64,000 nt of DNA from Meghimatium bilineatum (taxonomy: Eukaryota; Mollusca; Gastropoda; Stylommatophora; Philomycidae): assembly GCA_034231615.1 (NCBI GenBank), contig CM067322.1, positions 103,005,587-103,069,586 on the forward strand, read 5' to 3'. The notes under the pieces were generated by a model that ran no database searches, had not been told where the DNA came from, and saw only the letters and a list, made by a program, of their open reading frames with translations. Every line of letters starts with the position of its first letter. The stretch's first letter is position 1. This document shows positions 32,365 through 42,856 of the stretch, piece after piece. A program made the position numbers and the translations under genes.

Positions 32365-32600
32365 CATTAATTCATTCATTTTCCTTTTGCGCTGAAGTTA
32401 GCGCATAGGGCAGAGGTCAGATCTCTCCAATTCTGTCTGTTCAAAGCTATTCTGTGCAGTTCTTGAATAGTATGAATATTGGTTGTTTTACTTTCTCTAA
32501 GTATTGTTCTTCTGAGTCTTTCTTTTGGTCTACCCCTTTCTCTTTTGCCTATAGGTATCCATTCAAGAGATTGGTGGTATATTCTGTTGGTGTCAGCGCG
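32365..32600 (-). mobile_element. Non-LTR element C-terminal fragment
   Basis: Minus strand, one open stretch: EWIPIGKRERGRPKERLRRT, then ELHRIALNRQNWRDLTSALC and a stop. This is the GRPK..WRR...A..R..W..L..ALC tail of a third non-LTR type. 5'-truncated. Confidence 0.75.
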
Positions 32601-32859
32601 TAGAGAACTGACTTCTGTTACACAAATTGATCTGGACTTTACGATGTTAGTTGATTAATCCAACGATCGACGGAATGACCCAGACTTGATTAGAGAAACA
32701 CCATCTATCAACGGATGTCACTACCGGAAGTCTGTCATTACATAGCACACCATAAATATTGCCATTAGAGAGCACTCCATACAGAACACTGCTATTTTAT
32801 GTTTAACAGATTTAAAGATAAGGACCACCAACATAAACAGTGAATCACAGAAGATGACC

Positions 32860-32962
32860 ACTGTAAATAAGGCATATACATAGAGGACCACTGTGTATGA
32901 GGTACACACATAGATGACCACAGTGTATGAGGTACATACATAGATGACCACAGTGTATGAGG
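32860..32962. repeat. 30-bp minisatellite, about 3 copies
   Basis: Units of gtatgaggtacatacataga plus tgaccacagt. Confidence 0.85.
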
Positions 32963-33125
32963 CGACTAAGGAAGTTTTGGGGAACTGATTTAATTTTTGT
33001 CCCATCTCATGTAGAATCAAGTGACCAAAGAAACATGATGATGTTCCAGTCAGATTTGTCAGACCAAAAGGTGCAGATATTGCAGCCCATGGCTGAAACT
33101 TGTTACCAACTTGACCTTTTAGCAG
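32955..33125 (+). mobile_element. SINE-like dispersed repeat, + copy
   Basis: Diverged: gaggcgactaaggaagtttt, gtcccatctcatgtagaatc, ccaaaaggtgcagatattgc, all in the order seen at 57880-58010. Confidence 0.65.
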
Positions 33126-33129
33126 GCTT

Positions 33130-34315
33130 TTTAGGTGTGGCTGAACCTGACATATTTATTTCCCACTGAATGGCAATTCCTTCCCATTATAAATGTGATA
33201 CTTTGGCTTGCCTTGTTAGATGTGGCTGAACATGACCATTTGTTGTCTAAAATATAAATAAAGTATTTATAAAAGTAATAAAGTAAAATATACTACAATG
33301 AGTTCTGATTTAATAATGAAAGATATATTTATGGAGTGCATGATTAATGTGAAAATGTATGTGATTTTGTATCAATAACATTATACAACTCTGTTGGCAT
33401 ACTAATTTATTTAACAACACTGTTGGCGTACTAATTTATTTAATGAATTTCTGATCTCTCTTGATTTCAACTCTTGACCTGTGAATCAATATTAAACTTA
33501 GATATGATGTGTTTACAATTACGTAATTTCTCTCCTGCCGCGGAATTCGTTTTTGAAAATGTTACGCAATCGTTGGTGGCTGTTTTGAAATCATGATAAC
33601 TTTTTTTGTTGTTACAGATATTTAAATAATATTTGCACATATAAATAAAGAATTGAATATTCTGCATATATTGGTATAAGTTTTGTTTGTGTGTGTGTGA
33701 TACGAGACGTGTGAGAAAGTAATAAAGACAGATTTAGACCTATCTATATCTAGACCTATTGTATTTTTGGTCGCTCCATATCTGTCGAATATTATATATT
33801 TTACGTAATGAAAACCTTGTGGAACCTCCTTGTCGATTTTATTTAATCTATTTGAGGTACTTACCTCTCAAGATTTCCACTTTAAATTCAGAATAAATAA
33901 TGATTTCACTGAATATACAATGAAATAAAAGTATATAAAACCTGATTCACTGTCATGTCGCTTCATCGCAATGCAGATGACTACAGATTGCTCGGAATTC
34001 AATTGCATAATCACATGATGTCTCCTAACACAATTTTATAAACAGAAACAGGAAGTTAAATAAAATATCTACTTGAGTTACCACTAAAAAAATTACAAAT
34101 CTGACTTTTTAAAAAATTTGGGTTTAATGCACTGGTCGACGGATATCGACTTTTGGAATCAAGAAATGACACAATTTGGACTAAATGTATCGCTTGAATT
34201 GTAAACACAGCATGCTAAAGGTTAAACTACCTGGTATTTCGAACTGAAGAAACCTCCCAGCCCTCCCATTGCTATTTTCCGACACCAGAGCTTTATCTGT
34301 TGTTAAAATAAGAGA
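33130..34315. other. Unassigned AT-rich intron sequence
   Basis: About 1.2 kb with only a short gt-repeat near 33685-33700 and a duplicated actctgttggcatactaatt motif near 33390-33445. No protein or mobile-element similarity recognised. Confidence 0.5.
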
Positions 34316-34317
34316 GC

Positions 34318-34432
34318 GCAAATGTTCCACAGTGAGCCAAGCTGTATACCATGACACAAACGCATTCCTTTCTCTGGACTATGTCCTGCTAATCTGCAGG
34401 AGTTTGATAACAAATGAAGAAGAAGACTGTTA
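34318..34432 (+). mobile_element. SINE-like dispersed repeat, 3' part, + copy
   Basis: ataccatgacacaaacgcat, ctctggactatgtcctgcta, tctgcaggagtttgataac, then gaagaagaag. Confidence 0.65.
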
Positions 34433-34514
34433 GAGAAAAAGTAATGAATGTCACATTTTGTTGTTGATGATCTCCACCTGGCAGGAGGACACATTGATTA
34501 CTTCATCAGTCTTT

Positions 34515-34705
34515 TCTTCATGAGCGTTCATTCTCAAACTCCTGCTGGACTCTTACTAGATTTCATTCTCAAACTCCTGCTGGACTCTCTTGTAGCAGCA
34601 ACATAGTCCTACTAGATTTCCAGCAGGATGTAGTCCAGAGAATGAAAATGCATTGTGTTGCTGTTTTATTAGTTGTAATGTCCTGACACATCTGTCTTTG
34701 GTGGA
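34515..34705 (-). mobile_element. SINE-like dispersed repeat, 3' part, minus copy
   Basis: Reverse orientation: gttcattctcaaactcctgc (partly duplicated), ctactagatttccagcagga, tgtagtccagagaatgaaaa, cctgacacatctgtc. With 34318-34432 it forms an inverted pair. Confidence 0.65.
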
Positions 34706-34781
34706 GAACAGTCTGTAATGAATAAGATAACATGTCTTGTTGATGTCTGAGTAATGTGTACTCCTGTCTTGTCTGTTCTAG

Positions 34782-34923
34782 GATATCTTATTTTACGCAA
34801 CTGTGAGAAAAACATGTGTTTTGTGGCTGGTAATGTCATACACATACAGTTTCATATGAGAACAGAACTACAAACTGGCATTCTTTTTATGGTGTATGGG
34901 GGCACAGGTATATACATGTACAG
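34782..34923 (+). CDS. USH2A: Usherin exon 15: laminin-G domain 2, N-terminal strands
   Basis: Acceptor AG at 34780-34781; donor gtgagt from 34924. Phase 1 in, two bases out. Encodes HIQFHMRTELQTGILFMVYG, then GTGIYMY. A closer gt at 34908 (gtatat) was rejected: only the later donor gives the LamG strand continuing into exon 16 (IYMY.VLNNG.ITF) and the right phase. Confidence 0.85.
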
Positions 34924-35085
34924 GTGAGTGTGTCAAAGTCATGTATGGAGTCACAGGTATATACATGTACATGTGAGTTTCAAAATCATGTGGGGGGGGA
35001 CAGGTATGTACATGTACAGATGAGTGTGTCAGTCATGTGTGGGGGCACAGGTATATACAGGTGAGTGTGTCAAAGATAGGAAATT
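34893..35085. repeat. 41-49-bp repeat of the exon 15 donor, 4 copies
   Basis: ggcacaggtatatacatgta plus cag|gtgagtgtgtcaaagtcatg recurs with junctions at 34924 (gtgagt, the real donor), 34973 (gtgagt), 35020 (mutated to atgagt) and 35061 (gtgagt). Confidence 0.9.
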
Positions 35086-35129
35086 TGTATAGATGATGAA
35101 GGTTGTAAATTATTTTAATTATATCTGAG

Positions 35130-35205
35130 AATGAGATATGACAGGTCGTCATCAGCGCACACTGGACACGCCCAGTCATGCTCCGATTTATTTACAGTAT
35201 ATATA
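35130..35205 (-). mobile_element. I-like element 3' remnant
   Basis: Minus strand EHDWACPVCADDDL, the terminal CPVC.DDD motif of the family at 10044-12580. Confidence 0.6.
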
Positions 35206-35254
35206 GAAATAGTATATATTAGATCTGTGATGAAATATCCTATATTAGATCCAG

Positions 35255-35450
35255 CTCTGTACCATACAGAGCACATCTGTGATGGTCTAGGTGCTGAGTT
35301 CGATCCACACCACAATCAAACTTGCATCTGGGCTGTTCAGAAAGCAATGACAAACTACTGAACATATTGAAAATTATCTAGAAAATCACTTCAGCCAAAA
35401 ACTGCTGGGTTAATGGCTACCTCCTGAGTAGGATATGCCACCAATTGTTT
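35255..35450 (+). mobile_element. Possible tRNA-like SINE
   Basis: gtgctgagttcgatccacac holds a good B-box match (gttcgatcc). The following tggctacctcctgagtagga recalls the body of the SINE at 12885. Boundaries uncertain. Confidence 0.35.
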
Positions 35451-35479
35451 AAAAAAAAATTAGGGTCTAAATCATATTT

Positions 35480-36495
35480 ATGTATTTTTGGCAATGTGTT
35501 ACAAAAACATCTGCTAAAGGAGTGGTCTAAAGGTGGTCTAAAGATCTTCAGGTGGTACAAGACAACTTCTAGTGCTGTTATTTCAACTTCATAGTTAGAA
35601 CATATCAGATGTTTTGTCTGGATATTCTATATAGACACCATAACCATCTTTGATGGTGGCTTTGAAAGCAGACCGATCAGTATAAACATGAATCTATTGC
35701 TCTGGCTGGGTGTTTCGTTTCTGTGTAGCTTTCATGACTTACTCGGTCAGAACTTTTCATAGCATTATCTCTAAAAAATATCTTGATTTCTGGCATTTTA
35801 AAACGTGTGTGGTGGTAAACATGTTTCTACTATTTGCAGTTTGTTTTTCTTGTCAGGGAGGTGATAGTTAGCTAGTTAGTTTGTTCTTTTCATGATGCAG
35901 ACAGCACTTTGGACAGAGGTTTTGATTCTCCATATGTTTTGGTACTCTGCCTGCAGTTTTATTTCTTGTATAGTCTTACAGCCTATTATTTCGCCTTCTT
36001 TAAGTATGGCGTTTTTTTAGAGTTTCTTTAGGCTTTCCTCATTTTCTTTTATCCTCAGGTGTCCACATAAGGACTTGTTGGTTTATTCTGTTTTCATCTA
36101 GTCCTAAAACATGACCCAGGTATTTCCGTGTTTTCTTATGAAATACATTAGAAACATATTCTTGATGTGTTTTGTTTCTTAAATCACTATTTGTGACGAA
36201 ATCGCTCTGGGAGGTGACAGCTATCTTTTTTTTTCATTGACATGGCTGAGCACTGACTTTTGTTTTATTCTGTGGTTTAGTTGCCAGTTTTCTACACGTT
36301 GTTTATTTGGATGGTCTTTGTTCACTTTTTTGCCTCATTCATAAGCCTCCATTGCAGCCATATCTCCCTATATCTCAAGGGGTTATACATTTGTGTGTAT
36401 TTCACATGCAGCCGTTGGTGTAGATCTCATTGCTCCACAAATAAGACATAGAACATTGTTCCACACTCTGTCTAGAGGTTCTATATTTCTCTTGG
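35480..36495 (-). mobile_element. RNase-H-bearing non-LTR element, heavily decayed
   Basis: Minus strand: LDRVWNNVLCLICGAMRSTP at 36410-36490 corresponds to LDKVQNQALRIMLGAMKSTP of the intron-18 family. HVYTDRSAFKATIKDGYGVY then IEYP near 35605-35700 corresponds to its RNase H start. Many stops; an old copy. Confidence 0.7.
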
Positions 36496-36678
36496 AACAT
36501 TTTGTCAAGAGATTTACATTTATTATTTCTTATCATTTACATTTATTAGAAACTGACAAGAGGTTTGGTGGTCATTTCTGCCAACATCTGCATGATATTA
36601 GCCATAAAATATATATTCATCCATTAGCAAGCCAATATTATCTAAAGAGTTAATTGTACATTTTTCTTATTTTCTCAG

Positions 36679-36968
36679 TGTTCTGAACAATGGCACCATC
36701 ACATTTGTCATCAGCAGTCAGTCTGTGAAAACAGAAGTCACTTATAGTGACCCAAATGAAAATTTTTGTGATGGAAAATGGAGAGAACTCAGTTTCAACA
36801 AAATAGGTCAACAGGCATCCATAAATGTGGCCTCACTAAAAACGTTCTCAATGGGAGACCCAAATATTGAAATGTCCTTGGCATTGGTATCAGATGTATA
36901 TGTTGGCGGTCTAAAACCTGATGCCTTGAACTTTGTCATGACCAACAATCTTGCAATACCAAAAGAAG
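36679..36968 (+). CDS. USH2A: Usherin exon 16: laminin-G domain 2, main body
   Basis: Acceptor AG at 36677-36678; donor gtaatg from 36969. One base completes a codon; phase 1 out. Encodes VLNNGTITFVI, then NENFCDGKWRELSFNKIGQQ, and VYVGGLKPDALN. The FCDGKW and VGG motifs are LamG hallmarks and match usherin LamG2. Confidence 0.93.
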
Positions 36969-37044
36969 GTAATGATTTATGTAGCAGTCAATAGCAGTCA
37001 ATATATGGTTAATAGATAGTAATAATTTTCAGCTTCTTCAGAAG

Positions 37045-37570
37045 CTCAGGTTATCAAACATAACATAGACTAATGTATGGGAAACAGAGAAATCAAATGT
37101 AACATTGACTAATGTCTGGGGAACAGAGACATCAAACAACATAGACCAATGTCTGGGGAACAGAGACATCAAATGTAACATAGACCAATGTCTGGGGAAC
37201 AGAGACATCAAACATAACATAGACTAATGTATGGGAAACAGAGACATCAAACATAACATAGACTAATGTCTGGGAAACAGAGACATCAAACATGACATAG
37301 ACTAATGTCTGGGGAACAGAGACATCAAACATAACATAGACTAATGTCTGGGAAACAGAGACATCAAACATGACATAGACCAATGTCTGGGGAACAGAGA
37401 CATCAAACATAACATAGACTAATGTATGGGAAACAGAGACATCAAACATAACATAGACTAATGTCTGGGAAACAGAGACATCAAACATGACATAGACCAA
37501 TGTCTGGGGAACAGAGACATCAAACATAACAGAAAAATATTTGGGGAACAGGTACATGAAAAATAACATA
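37045..37570. repeat. 37-39-bp minisatellite, about 13 copies, left part
   Basis: Units contain cagagacatcaaacataaca and then tagactaatgtctgggga. It resumes at 38118-38230, so the sequence between is an insertion into the array. Confidence 0.93.
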
Positions 37571-37574
37571 AATT

Positions 37575-38117
37575 GTCTATACTGGAATCATCCCTGTGGA
37601 GAGAAAAGGTTCAGTACCCGAAGGACACAGGCACAGCCATCCAAGGTGACAAGCATTGTTCAGCTCTATAACAAAATGCTAGTCCTTGGCACTCCTAAAT
37701 TTGTGTATAGATTTGGATGAGTGGTTCACGATGTTGGTGAACAACACTTCAGCTAAGAGGGTCAACGAGTCCAAGCCCAACTCTTCTGCTAAGTTCTTCC
37801 TAAACCGGAACCTGGCTCGAGGATGAGAAAAAGTTCAGTACCCAATGGGCACGGGCACAACACGTCTAATTACATGAGACATGTTCACTAGAGGCGGAAC
37901 ACCTTGTGCAAGATAGACGTAAAGGTCAAACTGTCTTGGTGTAGTCAGTACGCATTAGCTGCCTGGTGACAGATAAGAGGACTGTCACAACCTAGGGTGG
38001 CCGACCCGAAATGTCAAGGCATGCTGAAATTGGATGTGCTGGGCCTACAAGGCGCATAACGGTGGCACAGCGTAACTACGCTTCCATACAATGGAGTGAA
38101 CGCAAAACAAACAAACA
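37575..38117 (+). mobile_element. Dispersed repeat family X, copy 2
   Basis: The part at 37800-38117 matches 30236-30590. The part at 37575-37800 includes a partial extra copy of the ttcagtaccc..ggcacaggcac block at 37605-37635. It ends in (aaac)n and is flanked by the 37-39-bp array on both sides. Confidence 0.7.
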
Positions 38118-38232
38118 AACATAGACCAATGTATGGGGAACAGAGACATCAAACATGTCATAGACCAATATATGGGGAAAGAGATATCGACATAACATGG
38201 ACTAATGTATGGGGACAGAAACATCAAACACA
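38118..38232. repeat. 37-39-bp minisatellite, right part, about 3 copies
   Basis: atagaccaatgtatggggaa plus cagagacatcaaacat, same unit as 37045-37570. Confidence 0.88.
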
Positions 38233-38273
38233 TAAAAGACATTAATATATTTATATTTATTTATATTTGTTAG

Positions 38274-38465
38274 GTTTTGGAGGCTGCTTCTCAGGATTTC
38301 AAATGAATTATAAGAACTTGACTATAGTAGATGTGGCTAACACAAACCTAGATGGTTGCCCGCCTTACTATGAATCCAATGTTACCTGTCAGTCTAGCGT
38401 CATCACCCAGGTTTATCAAGGCCTAGATATGGTAGCCTATGATTCAGGTCTCCTACCTTACACAG
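38274..38465 (+). CDS. USH2A: Usherin exon 17: end of LamG2 and start of following FN3
   Basis: Acceptor AG at 38272-38273; donor gtaagt from 38466; phase 1 both sides. Encodes FGGCFSGFQMN and NTNLDGCPPYYESNVTC closing LamG2, then QVYQGLDMVAYDSGLLPYTG. The GFGGC, NLDGC, VYQG and GLLPYT motifs line up with usherin. Confidence 0.94.
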
Positions 38466-38659
38466 GTAAGTATATGTTTTCAATGAGTCAGGTCTAAGAA
38501 AAAATCAGTTTATATTCTGCTTGTTGAGAGTTTTTTTAACACAAACACATATCCATGAACTTTACCCTGTAGCTCATAGACAAGATAGTCACATTCAGGC
38601 ATGTAGATAAAGGGGGGGGGGGAGGTGTTGGGGAGTGTTCAAAGAAAACAAATGCAGAA

Positions 38660-39235
38660 GTCCTTCGAGATATTGGAGTGAAGAGAAAAATTATAGCAAA
38701 AATTAGAAGCAGACAATCAAGATTTATAGGGCAGGTGATGACAAAAGCAAAACTTGAACATTTAGATAATATCTACAATTTTTATATCAAAACTCTGATA
38801 TCAATGTTAAACATGGCCAAACTCAACAGCCATGCAGCAGAGGAAAATCGTCACATGTGAAATGAAGTGCCTAAGAAAAGCTGCAATGGTTACTAAACTA
38901 GATAAAATAAGAAATGAAGAAATTAGGAAAAGAGTTGGTATAATATCATGTATCGAACATTTTGAGAGACAGCTAGTAAAATGGTTCGGTCACCTTATGA
39001 GAATTAACCCAAACCAAATACCAATAAGAGCATATAACAAAAGAATATCTGGACATAAGGTCAAAGGTAGACCAAGAAAATGGTGGATAGAAAACATCAA
39101 GATAGCCTTGAACAAACATGATGCAACCACAGTGACACATTTAACCTTAGAATGACAGCTGAATCTCTATTCTTAATGGCACTTCTGAATATGATCAACC
39201 ATCGTTCACCTGGGGACAGACAGTAGACAATCTTT
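38660..39235 (+). mobile_element. RTE-type element, 3' part
   Basis: Encodes EMKCLRKAAMVTKLDKIRNE, RQLVKWFGHLMRINPNQIPI and KGRPRKWWIENIKIALNKHD. It ends in one copy of ttcacctggggacagacagt, the sequence that founds the array at 14905-15418. Confidence 0.85.
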
Positions 39236-39384
39236 CTTATTTAGTTTGATTTTAGTTAGTTTTCTAAGATAAAATATTCATTATTAATATGACTTTAGTT
39301 TATTTCTGCTTTTAGTTTTTGTAAAATTGTAAACTTCTTTCCCTCCAAAAATCACATTATAAAATAGTATTAAATGAGAAAAAC

Positions 39385-39985
39385 TAAAGCAGGTGAATAG
39401 TTTCAAATATTTAGGAACATTAATAACTTCAGATGGTAAATGCAAGACCGAAATTATAAGCAGAATAGGACAAGCAAAAGCAGCATTCCATAAAATGAAA
39501 AATATCCTATGCAACAAGTCCATATTAATGAATACTAGAAAATGTGTCCTCAAATGCTACATTGAACCAGTGCTACTCTATGGAAATGAAGCATGGACAA
39601 TAAATAAGACATCACAAAAATCATTGGAGGCAGCAGAAATGTAGTTTATTCAAAGAATGTTAACACATTTCTTGGACAGCATAAATTACTAATGAAGAAT
39701 GTCTTAGAAGGATGGAAGTGAAAAGATGCATTATTGATAATTTAAGAAAAAGAGGGTCAACATTTATTGGGCACATAATGATAAGAGGGGGCACTGAGAA
39801 TATAGTGACAACAGGAAATATAGAAGGGAAAAGATAAAGGGGAAGACCTAGAGAAAAGATATTGGACAGTTTGACTAAATGGCTTCGATTGACGACACCA
39901 GCAGAGATGATGATATATATGAGAGATCGATGTACATGGAGAAATATGATCGCCAACGCCATTTGGCACGGCACTTGATGATGGG
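39385..39985 (+). mobile_element. RTE-type element fragment, different lineage
   Basis: Encodes VNSFKYLGTLITSDGKCKTE, RIGQAKAAFHKMKNILCNKS, PVLLYGNEAWTINKTS, then a stop and a tail with KRRGST..GH.M. 5'-truncated before the RT core. Confidence 0.82.
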
Positions 39986-40142
39986 TGCTGATAGGAAGTG
40001 ATAATTTTATGTTATACAGTTAGATTTTATATTTGATTTTAAAGTTACAGGCAATAACTAAAAATTCATGTTATGATTTTATTGAGAAAAAAAACCCAAC
40101 AGAAGACATTGCATTTATTGATGGATTATTTGTCACAAACAG

Positions 40143-40223
40143 ATTACATCTACCAGGTTGAAGCGTACAATGATGCTGGGAAAAATGCTAGCTCTTGGTC
40201 ATATGGGCGCACGATGGAGGGAG
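40143..40223 (+). CDS. USH2A: Usherin exon 18: FN3 half after LamG2
   Basis: Acceptor AG at 40141-40142; donor gtagat from 40224; phase 1 both sides; only 81 bp. Encodes DYIYQVEAYNDAGKNASSWS plus YGRTMEG, the F-G strands completing the FN3 begun in exon 17. Confidence 0.88.
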
Positions 40224-40554
40224 GTAGATCTCAAACTGTATATGTGCTGTATATATGTGTGATTAATATTGATTGTAAGCTATTATGTTAATGAGCTTCT
40301 TCTGTAGAAGGAAGAGTCGAAGGGAATGAGAGCAAGAGATAGGCAGAGATAGAAGTGGGAGAGAAACATCACATGATTGACAGGTTACAGTCTAGCAGAG
40401 TTCACCACCAGAGCAAGAGACAAGTGATGTCAGCGAATAACCAGTGACCTACCTAAAAATGGCATTCTGAAAATATGTGAGGCGTAAATACTGCGAGGAA
40501 GCTGCAAAATCAATTGTCTGGACTACATCCTGCTAATGAACAGAAAGTGGGTGA

Positions 40555-41540
40555 CAGTAGTTCTATGTACTAAACATCCAGGTTACAATAATTCTATGTA
40601 CTAAACATCCAGGTTACAGTAGTTCTATGTACTAAACATCCAGGTTACAGTAATTCTATGTACTAAACATCCAGGTTACAGTAATTCAATGTACTAAACA
40701 TCCAGGTTACAGTAATTCTATGTACTAAACATCCAGGTTACAGTAATTCTATGTACTAAACATCCAGGTTACAGTAATTCTATGTACTAAACATCCAGGT
40801 TACAGTAATTCTATGTACTAAACATCCAGGTTACAGTAATTCTATGTACTAAACATCCAGGTTACAGTAATTCTATGTACTAAACATCCAGGTTACAATA
40901 ATTCTATGTACTAAACATCCAGGTTACAATAATTCTATGTACTAAACATCCAGGTTACAGTAATTCTATGTACTAAACATCCAGGTTACAATAATTCTAT
41001 GTACTAAACATCCAGGTTACAGTAATTCTATGTACTAAACATCCAGGTTACAGTAATTCTATGTACTAAACATCCAGGTTACAGTAATTCTATGTACTAA
41101 ACATCCAGGTTACAGTAATTCTATGTACTAAACATCCAGGTTACAGTAATTCTATGTACTAAACATCCAGGTTACAGTAATTCTATGTACTAAACATCCA
41201 GGTTACAGTAATTCTATGTACTAAACATCCAGGTTACAGTAATTCTATGTACTAAACATCCAGGTTACAGTAATTCTATGTACTAAACATCCAGGTTACA
41301 GTAATTCTATGTACTAAACATCCAGGTTACAGTAATTCTATGTACTAAACATCCAGGTTACAGTAATTCTATGTACTAAACATCCAGGTTACAGTAATTC
41401 TATGTACTAAACATCCAGGTTACAGTAATTCTATGTACTAAACATCCAGGTTACAGTAATTCTATGTACTAAACATCCAGGTTACAGTAATTCTATGTAC
41501 TAAACATCCAGGTTACAGTAATTCTATGTACTAAACATCC
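40555..41540. repeat. 31-bp minisatellite, about 32 copies
   Basis: Unit acagtaattctatgtactaa plus acatccaggtt, nearly identical throughout. The only common variant is acaata for acagta. Confidence 0.96.
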
Positions 41541-41687
41541 ACAAATGAAAGTCCAGTATAATTAACAATAACAGATTATGTGCAGTGACAATATCTGTCA
41601 TTGGTGCAGATAAACTTGCTGGCCAGGGATATACTTTATTTTCTATATATCACAAAATCTCACCTTCCAGAAATTTGATTTTTTGTT

Positions 41688-41745
41688 TCAAGATTAATGC
41701 TCATAAATGACACCAAGATTAATGCTCATAAATATCACCAAGATC
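41688..41745. repeat. 25-bp minisatellite, left remnant, about 2 copies
   Basis: caccaagattaatgctcata plus aatat, the same unit as 49843-50702. It is separated from the rest by the nested retrotransposons. Confidence 0.92.
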
Positions 41746-42856
41746 CCCATCGAGGCCAGCACCGTGCAGTGGTGATGGGGCTTAGTTCAGCCATCAGGAG
41801 CTGGAAACTAAGACTGGTCGGGCAGTCCCACTCAAGCAGGACCATAGTCCTGCCCAAATAAAGCAGAGTGCTGAAGACGGAGGCATCCAGCCAAAAGGTG
41901 CACAGATAATCAGGATGCCACGCACAAAACACAATGGAAACATGTCTATATTTATAAATAGTTATGGTGCCTGCCCTGTGGCAGACGTTCAGGCAGGGAA
42001 TGTGCCGGGCCCTATACTTCGAAAGGGCCCTACCTCAGTTACTGGAAGTCCTTCTCAATTGCCCCGAGGAGCCAGGAGGCAAGGGAATAGAGCTACTGGC
42101 CAAACAAACAAACGACCAACAAAAATAATGCACTGGAATGCTGAGGGTGTGAACAGTAAAAGAGATGGATACAGCAAAATATTGGAACTTGAGAATATCC
42201 TAAGTGAAGAACAAGTTAGTATATGCTGTATCCAAGAAACACACCTCAGCAGCGACATAGCCTTCAAGATCAAAGGCTACCAGTGCTACTGGTCTGATCG
42301 AAAGGACAGGCGAAAGGGTGGAATTCTGACACTTGTTAAAAACAATATCAGCGCATGTAAGCTGGAAGTATATATGGAAGGGGAAGAATACCAGATGCTC
42401 CACCTAAAAACAGACAGTGCAGAGTTCCATTACTGCTGTCCAAATGATAAACCATTGGCACTAAACACAATTCCAGATAAAGAGAGACTTATGGTGTGTG
42501 GTGACTTCAACAGCCACACTCAGAGCTGGGGCTACGATCATATCGACAAGAGAGGTGAGGAATTTGAGAGTTGGCAGGATGAAAATAATCTCATCCTTAT
42601 TAACCAGCAAGCAGACTCACCAACCTTCTACTCGAGAGCATGGCACACCACCTCTACACCAGACCTGGTATTCCACTCACCAGGTTTGGAATGGAACATC
42701 ACACGTGTCATTGGAAAGCAGCTTGGGGGTAGTGACCACAGACCAGTATTTCTGGAAATCCACAATGAATTTACCAAGGACAGCAGCACGCTCACTAGGT
42801 GGAACTATAAGAGGGCAGACTGGAAAAAGTACCAGCATTTAACCAGTGTTCTTGCT
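41746..42856 (+). mobile_element. RNase-H-bearing non-LTR element, outer copy A, 5' segment
   Basis: Starts ccccatcgaggccagcaccg. A 5' untranslated leader of about 170 bp is followed at 41915 by a frame that opens MPRTKHNGNMS and contains an AP-type endonuclease: HWNAEGVNSK, CCIQETHL, CGDFNSH, GGSDHRPVF. It is cut at 42856 by copy B and resumes at 46912. A small deletion after AEFHY distinguishes it from copy B. Confidence 0.92.

Noticed and set aside
34908..34913. Earlier donor gtatat for exon 15
   Set aside because: Using it breaks the reading phase into exon 16 and drops the LamG strand that matches usherin; gtgagt at 34924 is a better site and restores phase.
37132..37569. 145-codon minus-strand ORF with repeated VSVPQTLVYVMFD-like units
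   Set aside because: By-product of the 37-39-bp minisatellite.
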